Part shown: positions 23,814 to 32,297 of the stretch, piece by piece
Numbering within the stretch: the first letter of the stretch is position 1
How the letters are laid out: every line of letters begins with the position of its first letter
Origin: Sphingoaurantiacus capsulatus
GTDB lineage: Bacteria; Pseudomonadota; Alphaproteobacteria; Sphingomonadales; Sphingomonadaceae
Direction: 5' to 3'
DNA: 64,000 bases
Assembly (NCBI RefSeq): GCF_042648405.1
Contig: NZ_JBHRXV010000004.1
Span: forward strand, 248,001 to 312,000
Program-made: the position numbers and the translations under genes
The notes under the pieces: generated by a model
The model's database searches: none
What the model was told of the DNA's origin: nothing
The model's input: the letters and a program-made list of their open reading frames with translations, nothing else

Positions 23814-25283
23814 TTAGCCGCGGCCGTAGACGATGATCTTCACCTTCTCGCCCGGCCGCAGCGGCTGGTTGGCCTGGCGGTCGTTGAGGACGAGGAAGCG
23901 CTCCTGCTGATAATTCGAGAACGCCATGCGGCGCGCCATCGACTGGATGGTGTCGCCGGCACCGACCGTCACCACATCGATGACGCGCGGGCGGAGCGCC
24001 GCCGCCTCGCTGTCCGACAGGCGGCGCAGCGAGCGGATCAGCGATTCGAAATTGCCCGAGCTGCCCGCCGGCGCGATCGTCACGAAATGATAGGCGGTGC
24101 CGCTGTCCCACTGATAGCCGACGATCTGCACGTCGACATTGCCTGACTGGGTGCGGGCGCGCAGCGGCAGGATCGACACCGGCATGCCGTTGATGTTGGT
24201 GCGCTGGATCGAGCCGGCCTGCACGCCCTGCGACTGACCGACCAGCGCCTGCGCGACGCCGGTGACATAATTGTCGAGGCTGCCCGACAGGCGGCCGCCC
24301 GAGAATTGCGCGCGCAGGTTGTTCGGCCCCTCCATCGTCACCGAGTCGGTGGCGTTGTTGAGGTAGAAGCCCTGCGGCGCCTGGAAGCGGATTTTCAGGG
24401 TCGGGTGCGAGAACACCGAATCCTCGGCATAGCCCTGGCTCGGATCGTCGCCGTAGAGCATGCCGTCGACGGCGGCGAAATACTGATCGGCGTTGCGCGC
24501 CTTCTGGCCCGGGCGGACGCCGGTCTTCTGCGCGGTCTGCGTGGCGCGGTTGACGCGATCGGTGGTGAGCGGGTGGCTGCGCTGCCACGTCGGCACCTGC
24601 GCCGCCTCGGTCTGGCCGCGCAGGCGCGATTCCAGCGCCGACTGGTCGCCGAGCGACTTCAGCATGTCGGCCGAGGCATAGGGATCGTAGCCCGCCGCGT
24701 TCATGTAGCGGATGCCGAGGTCGTCCGACTGGAATTCCTGGCTGCGCGAATAGCTGAGCACGTTCGCCTGCGCGAAGATGTTGGCGAGCTGCGCCACCTG
24801 ACCGCCGAGGAAGATGCCGGCGAGCACCGAGCCGAGGCCGGCGATCGTCGAGCGCTGCTGGCGCTTCTGCGAATGGCGGGCGGCGACATGGCCGATCTCA
24901 TGCCCGATCACCGAGGCCAGCTCCGCCTCGTCGTTCATGATCGAGAGCAGCCCGCGCGTCACATAGGTGTAGCAGCCGGGGATGGCGAAGGCGTTCACCA
25001 CGGTGGTGTTGAGCAGCGTCACGGTGCATTCCGAGCCCGTCGCGGCAATGCCCGACTGCACGGCGATCGACTTGCCGACCTTGTTTACCATCGCAACGCC
25101 GGGGCCATTGTAGGCGCCGCCGAACTCGGCGAGGATCTTCGGATGCTCCTGCGCGCCGAGGCGGCGGTCGCTTTCGGAGATGCCGCGCGCCTGGGCGTCG
25201 GCGCGCTGCGCGGCGCCGGCCGACAGCGCCACCGCGGTGACGGCGGCGATGGCCAGGAACGAAGCGGAATGGCGGCGGGTCAT
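23814..25283 (-). CDS. M48 metalloprotease with C-terminal LysM-like domain
   Basis: A 489-aa periplasmic zinc protease of the BepA/Oma1 type. Signal peptide about residues 1-30. The zinc motif HEIGH is at about 127-131 with the distal Glu in QEFQSDD. A middle domain of unknown function is followed by a ~50-residue C-terminal LysM-like module (VVTVGAGDTIQSMARRMAF, ending RPGEKVKIIVYG), which should bind peptidoglycan. BepA-like proteins do quality control of outer-membrane proteins. The ATG at 25283 has GAAGGACG upstream. The gene is convergent with the PAP2 gene. Confidence 0.92.
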   Translation of the reverse strand: MTRRHSASFLAIAAVTAVALSAGAAQRADAQARGISESDRRLGAQEHPKILAEFGGAYNGPGVAMVNKVGKSIAVQSGIAATGSECTVTLLNTTVVNAFAIPGCYTYVTRGLLSIMNDEAELASVIGHEIGHVAARHSQKRQQRSTIAGLGSVLAGIFLGGQVAQLANIFAQANVLSYSRSQEFQSDDLGIRYMNAAGYDPYASADMLKSLGDQSALESRLRGQTEAAQVPTWQRSHPLTTDRVNRATQTAQKTGVRPGQKARNADQYFAAVDGMLYGDDPSQGYAEDSVFSHPTLKIRFQAPQGFYLNNATDSVTMEGPNNLRAQFSGGRLSGSLDNYVTGVAQALVGQSQGVQAGSIQRTNINGMPVSILPLRARTQSGNVDVQIVGYQWDSGTAYHFVTIAPAGSSGNFESLIRSLRRLSDSEAAALRPRVIDVVTVGAGDTIQSMARRMAFSNYQQERFLVLNDRQANQPLRPGEKVKIIVYGRG

Positions 25284-25420
25284 GTCACGTCCTTCACGAA
25301 TATCTTCAGCGTCCAAACCCCACGCATCAAAGGCTGTTCCCATAACGGCCTGTCGCTGAACTCGGCCTGACATCGGCGTTCATCGAGCGGTCAGGGAAAA
25401 GCCGTTGCGGACACGTAATG

Positions 25421-25485
25421 GTCACATCGTCATTCGTCGAGATTCGCGCTATCGTCACATCGTCACGGCATGAGGCTGCCGTGAC
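25421..25485. promoter_or_regulatory. direct and inverted repeats in divergent promoter region
   Basis: In the 220-bp gap between the M48 gene and the small lipoprotein, GTCACATCGTCA occurs twice (25421-25432, 25454-25465). The second copy runs into an inverted repeat, GTCACGGC (25462-25469) and GCCGTGAC (25478-25485). This looks like a regulator-binding region; the stem-loop would lie in the leader of the lipoprotein mRNA. Confidence 0.45.
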
Positions 25486-25503
25486 CGCGAGGGAGCCTCG
25501 ACC

Positions 25504-25632
25504 ATGATCCGGATCGTTCTGACGATGTGCGTGGCGTTCGCGTTGGCGGCTTGCACGACGACCGCGACGTCGACCACCGAAGGGGCGGTGCCGCGCGACG
25601 CGTGGGGCCGACCCGTTACTGCCGGCAAATAG
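25504..25632 (+). CDS. 42-aa predicted lipoprotein
   Basis: A very short ORF: MIRIVLTMCVAFALAACTTT has a hydrophobic signal ending in a lipobox (LAAC, Cys17), followed by a Thr/Ser-rich mature part of about 25 residues. GAGGGAG is well placed before the ATG. It would be lipidated and anchored in the envelope. Its stop abuts the convergent accA stop. Similar tiny entericidin-like lipoproteins are known, but no family match can be claimed. Confidence 0.7.
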   Translation: MIRIVLTMCVAFALAACTTTATSTTEGAVPRDAWGRPVTAGK

Positions 25633-26577
25633 CTAGGCGGCGCGGCCCATCGCGAGGAACTTGCCGCGCCGGTCGGCCTTGAGCTGCGCCGGGGTAAGGC
25701 CGGACAGCTGTTGCAGCTCATGCGCGACGGCATCGCCCAACCGGTCGATCGCCTCTTCGGGCGCGCGCTGTGCGCCGCCCAGCGGCTCCTCGACGATGGT
25801 GTCGATGACGCCGAGGCGCTTCAGATCCTGCGCGGTCTGCTTCATCGCCTCGGCCGCATCGGCGGCCTTGTCGGCGGTGCGCCACAGGATCGAGGCGCAG
25901 CCTTCGGGCGAGATCACCGCATAGACCGAATGTTCGAACATGATGATGCGATTGGCCGTCGCCAACGCCAGCGCGCCGCCCGAGCCGCCCTCGCCGACGA
26001 TCGCCGCGACGAAGGGCACGCCGACCGACAGGCAGGCCTGCGTCGAACGCGCGACGGCCTCGGCCTGGCCGCGCTCCTCCGCCTGCACGCCCGGGAAGGC
26101 GCCCGAGGTGTCGACGAAGGTGATGATCGGCACGTTGAAACGGTCGGCGAGCTCCATCAGGCGCGCGGCTTTGCGATAGCCTTCGGGCTTGCCCATGCCG
26201 AAATTGTGCTTGATGCGGCTCGCGGTGTCGGAGCCCTTTTCGTGGCCCATCACCATCACCGGCTGGCCGCGGAAGCGGCCGAGGCCGGCCTGGATGGCGG
26301 CGTCCTCGGCGAACTTGCGGTCGCCGGCGAGCGGCGTGAAATCCTCGATCAGCCGGCCGACGATATCCTTGAAGTGCGGGCGCGCCGGATGGCGCGCGAC
26401 CATCGTCTTCTGCCAGGGTGTCAGCTTGGCATAGGTGTCGCGCAGCAGCTTCGAGGCCTTGGCCTCCAGCTTCTCGACTTCGGGCGCGATGTCGAGGCTC
26501 GACGACGAACCTTTAAGTTCCTTGATCCGGGCTTCGAGCTCCGCGACCGGCTTCTCGAATTCGAGGAAGGTGACCAT
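25633..26577 (-). CDS. accA: acetyl-CoA carboxylase carboxyltransferase, alpha subunit
   Basis: A 314-aa alpha subunit of the carboxyltransferase that, with AccD, moves the carboxyl group from biotin to acetyl-CoA, the first step of fatty-acid synthesis. Typical stretches are FLEFEKPVAELEARIKEL at the N-terminus, FVDTSGAFPGVQAEERGQ, EGGSGGALAL and YAVISPEGCASILWR. The ATG at 26577 is preferred to a GTG two codons earlier. It is the last gene of the leftward run with xerD (54 bases upstream). Confidence 0.96.
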   Translation of the reverse strand: MVTFLEFEKPVAELEARIKELKGSSSSLDIAPEVEKLEAKASKLLRDTYAKLTPWQKTMVARHPARPHFKDIVGRLIEDFTPLAGDRKFAEDAAIQAGLGRFRGQPVMVMGHEKGSDTASRIKHNFGMGKPEGYRKAARLMELADRFNVPIITFVDTSGAFPGVQAEERGQAEAVARSTQACLSVGVPFVAAIVGEGGSGGALALATANRIIMFEHSVYAVISPEGCASILWRTADKAADAAEAMKQTAQDLKRLGVIDTIVEEPLGGAQRAPEEAIDRLGDAVAHELQQLSGLTPAQLKADRRGKFLAMGRAA

Positions 26578-26631
26578 GGCCACGGGGGATAAGCCGCCGC
26601 GCCGAGGGCGTCAACGATGGCGCGTGGGGGA

Positions 26632-27516
26632 TCAGGACTTGGCGTCAGCCAAGGGATGCTTCGATTGCACGAGGTCGACGAGATGTTTCGACTGGACGTG
26701 CGTGTAGATCTGCGTGGTCGCGATATCGGCGTGGCCGAGCATCATCTGCAGCGCGCGCAGGTCGGCGCCGCCTTCGAGCAGATGTGTCGCGAAAGCGTGG
26801 CGCAGGACGTGCGGGCTGATGCGATCGGGCGGGATGCCGGCTTCGGCCGCGAGCGTCTTCACGATCTGGAACAGGCGCACGCGCGACAGATGCTTGGCGC
26901 CCGACGGGAACAGGTAGCGCGAGTCGGCGGGGACGAGTTCGGCATGCGACGCGACGGCGGCAAGCGCGCGCTCGCCGACCGGTACCAGCCGTTCCTTGTC
27001 ACCCTTGCCGCGCAGTACCGCATAGGGCCGTCCCGGCTGGATCGCGCCGCGCGGCAGCGACACCAGCTCGGTGGCGCGCAGGCCCGATCCGTAGAGCAGC
27101 TCGACAAGCGCGCGGCGGCGGCGGGCGGCGGGGCTGTCGGGGGTAGATTCCAGCACCTCGAACAGCCGGTCGATGTCGGCGTTGGAGAGCGTCTTCGGCA
27201 AGGGGCGCGCGTTGCCGGGGCGCGGCAGGTCACGCGAGGGATCATCCTTGCGATGGCCTTCATCGACGAGGAAGGCGAAGAAGCGGCGCAGCGCCGAGCT
27301 CTTGCGCGCCACCGAGGCGCGGGCGAGCGTCGCCCATTCGGCGCCGAGGCCGGCGAGCGCCGCGCTATCGGCTTCGGCCAGCTTGCCGCCAAGCAATTCG
27401 CTGGCCTGCGACAGGTCACGGCCATAGGCGGCGATGGTGTTCGCCGCCGCTCCGCGCTCGGCCATCAGCATGTCGAGGAACAGCGCGATCGCCTCGCGAT
27501 CCGACACGCTGCCCAT
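26632..27516 (-). CDS. xerD: tyrosine recombinase XerD
   Basis: A 294-aa chromosome-dimer-resolution recombinase. The SAM-like N-terminal core-binding domain (FLDMLMAERGAAANTIAAYG) is followed by the catalytic domain with Arg in GSGLRATEL, Lys in GKGDKERLVP, HVLRHAFATH (His-x-x-Arg), LGHADIATTQ (His) and the nucleophilic Tyr in IYTHV. A housekeeping location next to accA argues against a mobile integrase. Its ATG overlaps the stop of the upstream 594-aa gene by one base. Confidence 0.93.
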   Translation of the reverse strand: MGSVSDREAIALFLDMLMAERGAAANTIAAYGRDLSQASELLGGKLAEADSAALAGLGAEWATLARASVARKSSALRRFFAFLVDEGHRKDDPSRDLPRPGNARPLPKTLSNADIDRLFEVLESTPDSPAARRRRALVELLYGSGLRATELVSLPRGAIQPGRPYAVLRGKGDKERLVPVGERALAAVASHAELVPADSRYLFPSGAKHLSRVRLFQIVKTLAAEAGIPPDRISPHVLRHAFATHLLEGGADLRALQMMLGHADIATTQIYTHVQSKHLVDLVQSKHPLADAKS

Positions 27517-29300
27517 CAGGCTCGCGTCAGCGCCTCGACGGCGAGCATGCGCGCCTCGGTCTGCAGGCCGACACGGGCGTAGGCGGCGATGATCTTCTGC
27601 AGATGGCGCGGCGGCACGCCCCGCTGCAGGCCGATGCCGGCGAGGATCGCGACCTCGCCGATCCGGCGCCCTTGCGCGGCGGCATCGAGGCGGCGCGACC
27701 AAGCATTGTCGAGCGGCGCGACTTCGAGATCGTCGAGCATTTCGTCCCAATCGCTGCCGCGCCCGAGACCCGACAAAGCGGCGGCGAGAAGCTGCGCGCG
27801 GTAGGTGGCGCGCTTTTCGCCGACGCGCGATTTCTCGCTGCCGAACCAGTCGTCGAAGCGGCCGGTGTCGGCGGGGATGCTGCCGGTGCGGTCGGCGAGC
27901 GCGACCAGCGCCCAGACCCGGTCGCGCACCGAACCGCCTTCATCGTCGGCGAGCGGCCACCAGCGCATCGCGGCGTTGGTGTAGCCGGCGGACAGCGCGC
28001 TTTCGACCAGCTCCGGCGCGGCCTCGACATGGGCGTCGTCGACCGGGAAGCGGGCGGCGGCCTGCGCCGTCAGGATCTTGGCGCCGAAGCGTTCGCGTTC
28101 ATTGTTGCCGCGCGCCCAGAGGGTGCGGAGCGCGGTCATGCGATCGTCGGCGGAGCGGGCGACGAAGGCGGCGCGCAGGCGGCCGCTCGGCGACGCTTCG
28201 AAGGCGAAGGGGTCCATGTCGGCGGCATAGGCCGAATGGACGCGCACCATTTCCGCCGCCGACGAGACGCCGAGCGCCGCGGCGGTGGGCGCGGCGGCAA
28301 GGCGGCGGTCGAGCGTGGTCGACGGGTTGCGCAGCAGCCATGCCTGCACGGCGGGCGAGGCCTTGGCAGCCAGTTCCTCGGGGATGGCGACGCCGCCCGC
28401 CGCGGACAGGCCGAAGCGATAGACGTTGAGCTTCGTCACCTCGTTCCACTCGACGTTCGCGGCCCGGCCCGTGCCCGAGGCGGCGGTAGCGAGGCGTTCG
28501 GCGAGGCTGATGTCGAAGGGGCTCGCCGCCTCGCGATTGCGCAGGCCGTCGAAGGTGGTAGCCGCCGTCAGGTCGTCGCCCTCGAGCGCCGCACAGAGGC
28601 CGTTGGCGAGCGGCCACAGCGTTTCCTTCGACAGCGTGATGGCGGTCGGCGCCAGCGCGCAGAGGCCGAGCGCGTCGCCGGCAGCGAGGTGGACCTGCGC
28701 GGCGACGGCATAAAGGCGCGGCGTGTAGCGATCGACGGGGATGGCGGCGACGAGGCGCTTGGCGCCGTCGACCTCGCCCATGCGCACCAGCGCCCAGGCG
28801 CGCTCCGCCACCCAGTCGGCAGGACGCGCGCCGGCGGGCGTCGGTACTTCGGACAGCAGCGCGCGGCGCAGCACGATATGCACCCAGCGCGACGAAATCG
28901 GCGCGTCGAGGCGCTTCAGCAGCCCGTCGAGGAAGCGGCCGTTGGTGCCGGCGAAGATATTGGGGCCGTAGCCGCCGGCCTGCGGCGACAGCCAGCCGAC
29001 GAAATCGACGTTGCGCGAGGTCGGCGCCGACAGCAGCGGATCGGGGCCGACGCTGATCGCCGGCGCTGTATCGGCGAGGCCGGGGGCGAGGATCGCGGGG
29101 CCTTCAGGCGTCGCGGCGGGCGCGGCCGGCTGCGTGCCGGGCACGGGCGCTGCGGGGGCGACGGGCGGCGGCGGGGCGTCGTCGAAGCCTTCGGGCAGGA
29201 TCGACTTGGGCGCTTCCTGGCCGATGACCGGGAGGGCGATGACCGTGGCGAGGGTGGCGACGCTCGCGGCGAGCGCCGCTTTCCAAGGGTGTATCCTCAT
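27516..29300 (-). CDS. exported hypothetical protein, helical repeat (594 aa)
   Basis: A 594-aa protein with a signal peptide (about residues 1-28, ending PVIGQE), a Pro/Ala-rich linker (about 40-80), then a long alanine-rich helical region that reads as TPR/SEL1-like solenoid (VAERAWALVRMGEVDGAKRL; YAVAAQVHLAAGDALGL). No catalytic motif seen. It is likely a periplasmic scaffold. It is co-transcribed with xerD (1-base overlap). Its start codon lies inside the left arm of the 29287-29553 inverted-repeat element, so its 5' leader is unusually structured. Confidence 0.75.
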   Translation of the reverse strand: MRIHPWKAALAASVATLATVIALPVIGQEAPKSILPEGFDDAPPPPVAPAAPVPGTQPAAPAATPEGPAILAPGLADTAPAISVGPDPLLSAPTSRNVDFVGWLSPQAGGYGPNIFAGTNGRFLDGLLKRLDAPISSRWVHIVLRRALLSEVPTPAGARPADWVAERAWALVRMGEVDGAKRLVAAIPVDRYTPRLYAVAAQVHLAAGDALGLCALAPTAITLSKETLWPLANGLCAALEGDDLTAATTFDGLRNREAASPFDISLAERLATAASGTGRAANVEWNEVTKLNVYRFGLSAAGGVAIPEELAAKASPAVQAWLLRNPSTTLDRRLAAAPTAAALGVSSAAEMVRVHSAYAADMDPFAFEASPSGRLRAAFVARSADDRMTALRTLWARGNNERERFGAKILTAQAAARFPVDDAHVEAAPELVESALSAGYTNAAMRWWPLADDEGGSVRDRVWALVALADRTGSIPADTGRFDDWFGSEKSRVGEKRATYRAQLLAAALSGLGRGSDWDEMLDDLEVAPLDNAWSRRLDAAAQGRRIGEVAILAGIGLQRGVPPRHLQKIIAAYARVGLQTEARMLAVEALTRA

Positions 29301-29553
29301 GCCTGACGACCGTCTGGATTGTCAGGAGAAGTCCGCTGGCAAGGAATGCAGCGCAGACGCGTAGCGGTTGCTACGCGCAAGCAAGCGACGCTGACCAGCG
29401 GGCTTCTCCTGACAACCGCTTCGCGGCGGGCGGATTTGGCCCATGGCGGCGTCGCTCGTCGGGCTCGATGCGACTGCATCGCGCCCTTCCTCGTTCCTAG
29501 CCCTGGGCCAAATCCGCTCCGTCCAGACGGCCGGCAGGCATGAGGATACACCC
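29287..29553. repeat. 267-bp nested inverted-repeat element (three-way junction)
   Basis: The outer arms, 29287-29318 and 29522-29553, match at 30 of 32 positions. Inside are two more hairpins. The first is 29319-29339 with 29395-29415 (20 of 21), capped by GCGTAGC-GGTT-GCTACGC. The second is 29430-29443 with 29504-29517 (14 of 14), containing GATGC-GACT-GCATC. Together they form a cross-shaped or three-way structure. The element fills the gap between the 46-aa and 594-aa genes and contains the latter's start codon. A 12-bp piece of it, CGGATTTGGCCC, recurs at 29726-29737. No transposase ORF. It may be a MITE-like insertion or a structured leader RNA. Confidence 0.75.
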
Positions 29554-29693
29554 TATCGACCCAGCTTTTCATTCGGCACGATCTTCTCGACGCGCTGCGG
29601 CGCGACCTCGGGTTCGGCGAACATCATGTAGATCGATCCGCCCACGACGATGACCAGCGCGAGGAGCAGCACCCAAAGCAGCAATCGTCCCAT
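29553..29693 (-). CDS. 46-aa single-span membrane protein
   Basis: The ORF starts at ATG 29693 after AAGGTGGG. The product begins MGRLLLWVLLLALVIVVGGS, a classic single transmembrane helix, with a short polar tail (EPEVAPQRVEKIVPNEKLGR). First gene of the leftward run ending in accA, divergent from aroK. Its stop codon touches the inverted-repeat element. Function unknown. Confidence 0.72.
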   Translation of the reverse strand: MGRLLLWVLLLALVIVVGGSIYMMFAEPEVAPQRVEKIVPNEKLGR

Positions 29694-29768
29694 TCACCCA
29701 CCTTTTACACAGCATACTGGGGCGACGGATTTGGCCCGGCGCTCGCGCGGTGTATAGCCCCTGCTTCG

Positions 29769-30323
29769 ATGGAGCGCGACGCCAAAGATACCGTGGGCCC
29801 GGGGCCCGACCGCCCGATCGTCCTCGTCGGGCTGATGGGGGTGGGGAAGTCGACGGTGGGCCGCAGGCTCGCCGCGCGGCTGAACCTGCCGTTCGTCGAT
29901 GCCGACACCGAGATCGAGAATGCCGCGGGGCTTTCGATCAGCGAAATTTTCGAGCGCTATGGCGAAAGCTATTTCCGCGACGGCGAGCGGCGGGTGATCG
30001 CGCGGCTGATCGACGGCACGCCCAAGATCATCGCGACGGGCGGCGGCGCCTTCATCAACGACGAGACGCGCGCGCTGATCCTCGAGCGCGCCATTGCCGT
30101 CTGGCTCGACGCCGATATCGACACCTTGGTCGAGCGCACGGGGCGCCGCGACCATCGCCCGCTGCTAGCCGGTCGCGATGCGCGGGCGGTGCTCACCGAA
30201 CTCGCCGAGAAGCGCAACCCGATCTATGCGCAAGCCCCGATCCATGTCGAAAGCCGCCCCGCGCCGCACGACGCGACGGTGAAATCGATTCTCGCCGCCC
30301 TGCAGCCGGAGACCACGCCTTGA
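29769..30323 (+). CDS. aroK: shikimate kinase
   Basis: A 184-aa kinase that phosphorylates shikimate at the 3-hydroxyl using ATP, step five of the chorismate pathway. Walker A is GLMGVGKST; shikimate-binding residues are in VDADTEIE, SYFRDGERRVI and TGGGAF; the LID region is RDHRPLL. Normal length. Its TGA stop overlaps the TTG start of aroB, so the two are translationally coupled. Confidence 0.95.
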   Translation: MERDAKDTVGPGPDRPIVLVGLMGVGKSTVGRRLAARLNLPFVDADTEIENAAGLSISEIFERYGESYFRDGERRVIARLIDGTPKIIATGGGAFINDETRALILERAIAVWLDADIDTLVERTGRRDHRPLLAGRDARAVLTELAEKRNPIYAQAPIHVESRPAPHDATVKSILAALQPETTP

Positions 30324-31426
30324 AACTGACCGTCGAGCTGGGGCCGCGCAGCTACCCGATCCTGATCGCGCCGGGCGCAATGCGCGAAGCCGGTGCGCTG
30401 ACCGCCGAGATGCGCGGGCGGGCAATGGTGGCGGTGGTGACCGACGAAACGGTGGCGGGGCTGCATCTCGACACATTGCGCGCGGCGCTGGAAGGCGCCG
30501 GCCGCCAAGTCGAGGCGATCATCCTGCCGCCGGGCGAGGCGACCAAGTCGTGGGCGCACCTCGCACTGCTGACCGATCGGCTGCTGGCGCTCGGTGTGGA
30601 GCGCGGCGACTTCATCGTGGCGCTGGGCGGCGGCGTGATCGGCGACCTCGCCGGCTTTGCTGCGGCGATCCTGCGGCGCGGCTGCCGCTTCGTGCAGGTG
30701 CCGACGACCTTGCTGAGCCAAGTCGACTCCTCGGTTGGCGGCAAGACGGCGATCGACAGCGCGGCGGGGAAGAATCTGATCGGCGCGTTCCACCAGCCGT
30801 CGCTGGTGCTGATCGACCCGAACGTGCTGGCCACCCTTCCGATGCGCGAGCTGCGCGCCGGCTATGCCGAGATCGTCAAGATCGGGCTGATCGGCGACGC
30901 CGGCTTCTTCGACTGGTGCGACGCCAACCTCGACGCGGTGCTGGCGCGCGACCCCGCCGCGTTGGCGAAAGCGATCGAAACGGCGGTTCGCGCCAAGGCC
31001 GAAGTGGTTGCCGCCGACGAGCATGAGACGACGGGGCTGCGCGCCCTGCTCAACCTAGGTCACACCTTCGGCCATGCGCTGGAGGGCGAAGCGGGTTTCT
31101 CCGACCTGCTGCTGCACGGCGAGGCGGTGGCGTGCGGGATGGTGCTGGCGTTCCGGTTGTCGGCCGAACTGGGCCTCTGCCCCGCCGCCGATGCCGAGCG
31201 GGTCGCGGCGCATATCGTCCGCGCCGGGCTGCCGGCGCATCCGCGCGACATCGGGCTGACAACCGACGCAGCCACGCTGGTCAGGCACATGACGCAGGAC
31301 AAGAAGATGCAGGGCGGCCGGCTCGGGCTGATCCTTGCGCGCGGCATCGGACAGGCGTTCACCACCAAGGAGGTGGAGCTGGCGACCGTCGAGGCGTTCC
31401 TCGCGAAGGTGCTGGCCGAAGCCTAG
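30320..31426 (+). CDS. aroB: 3-dehydroquinate synthase
   Basis: A 368-aa enzyme converting DAHP to 3-dehydroquinate, step two of the chorismate pathway. Family motifs: GDFIVALGGGVIGDLAGFAA (NAD region), PTTLLSQVDSSVGGKTAID, and metal ligands in EIVKIGLI, LNLGHTFGHALE and LLHGEAVACGM. The start is TTG 30320 (sequence TTGA, overlapping the aroK stop); there is no ATG nearby, and the TTG gives the usual N-terminus (KLTVELGPRSYPI). Ends with a CTAG overlap with the convergent gene. Confidence 0.95.
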   Translation: MKLTVELGPRSYPILIAPGAMREAGALTAEMRGRAMVAVVTDETVAGLHLDTLRAALEGAGRQVEAIILPPGEATKSWAHLALLTDRLLALGVERGDFIVALGGGVIGDLAGFAAAILRRGCRFVQVPTTLLSQVDSSVGGKTAIDSAAGKNLIGAFHQPSLVLIDPNVLATLPMRELRAGYAEIVKIGLIGDAGFFDWCDANLDAVLARDPAALAKAIETAVRAKAEVVAADEHETTGLRALLNLGHTFGHALEGEAGFSDLLLHGEAVACGMVLAFRLSAELGLCPAADAERVAAHIVRAGLPAHPRDIGLTTDAATLVRHMTQDKKMQGGRLGLILARGIGQAFTTKEVELATVEAFLAKVLAEA

Positions 31427-32169
31427 TCGGCCTTCGCCGGGCAGCCGGCGAAATGCGAATTCAGCATCCGTTTCCATGTCGCCGCGCCGCCGCCATGGAC
31501 GTCGCGCAGCCGCAGCCGGAAGTCGCGATATTCGGCATGGTTGGGCGAGCGCCAGTCGGCGCCGAGCACGACGCCGCTGGCCGCGTCGAGCCACAGCGGG
31601 CCGCCCTTGAACGCACCGCTGCCGCGCACCTGATAGCGCACCGCCGCCCGCCCCTCGAAACGCTCACTGCGGACCCGGTTGGCGGTAACGACGCCGAGGT
31701 CGCGGAGCAGCGGCGGCTCGCCGTTCCACACCAGAGGCAGCGCGAACTTCAACGTCGCGGGCGGCGTTCGGCCGGCAAGCGCGGCGGTCAGGCTGGCGAG
31801 GTCGTAGTCGAACAGGTGCCACGGGCCCGGCGTGATGGTCAGCGTCTCCGGCTTCGGCAGGCCGTCGATGGTGACGCGGATGGTCGACGTCGCGGCGTCA
31901 TAGTCGAGAACACCGATCTTGCGCTGCACCGCGTCCCGCTCCAGCCGGCCGGCGACCAGCTCGGCCGCGTAGGTGCGATCGGGCGCCATCGTGGCGGTGA
32001 CATAGGCGGCGCTGGTGCAGCGCTCGCGCGTCTTCACCACCTCGACGTGGGTGGGATCGGGCAGGAAAACGAGGATGCGCTCGGCCTCGCTGCCGTCCTG
32101 GTTCGAGCGGCGATAATCGTAGATCGGCGCGGCCTGAAGCGTCGCGGCTATCGCTATCATCAGCAGCAT
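31423..32169 (-). CDS. exported hypothetical protein (248 aa)
   Basis: Signal peptide MLLMIAIAATLQAAP, then a predominantly beta-rich region with RIRVTID-type strands (TSTIRVTIDGLPKPETLTI; FEGRAAVRYQVRGSGAFKG). Two cysteines (CTSAAY and the C-terminal GCPAKAD) could form a disulfide. It resembles periplasmic lipid- or polymer-binding beta barrels in general style, but I cannot assign a family. GGAGAACGAG precedes the ATG. It is divergent from the AAC(3)-I-like gene (128-bp gap). Confidence 0.65.
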   Translation of the reverse strand: MLLMIAIAATLQAAPIYDYRRSNQDGSEAERILVFLPDPTHVEVVKTRERCTSAAYVTATMAPDRTYAAELVAGRLERDAVQRKIGVLDYDAATSTIRVTIDGLPKPETLTITPGPWHLFDYDLASLTAALAGRTPPATLKFALPLVWNGEPPLLRDLGVVTANRVRSERFEGRAAVRYQVRGSGAFKGGPLWLDAASGVVLGADWRSPNHAEYRDFRLRLRDVHGGGAATWKRMLNSHFAGCPAKAD

Positions 32170-32297
32170 CTCGTTCTCCTTGCCGCGCAGGATAGGCGGG
32201 TGGGCGGCAAACGCGGAATCGGCGCGGCATGAACGACCGCGGATTGTCGGCGAGCGACGGTCTTCCGCGGCGGCTCAGCATATCCTAGATCGGGGCG

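Noticed and set aside
29297..29572. 91-codon ORF across the inverted-repeat element
   Set aside because: It is an incidental translation of the palindromic arms and is in conflict with the 46-aa and 594-aa genes.
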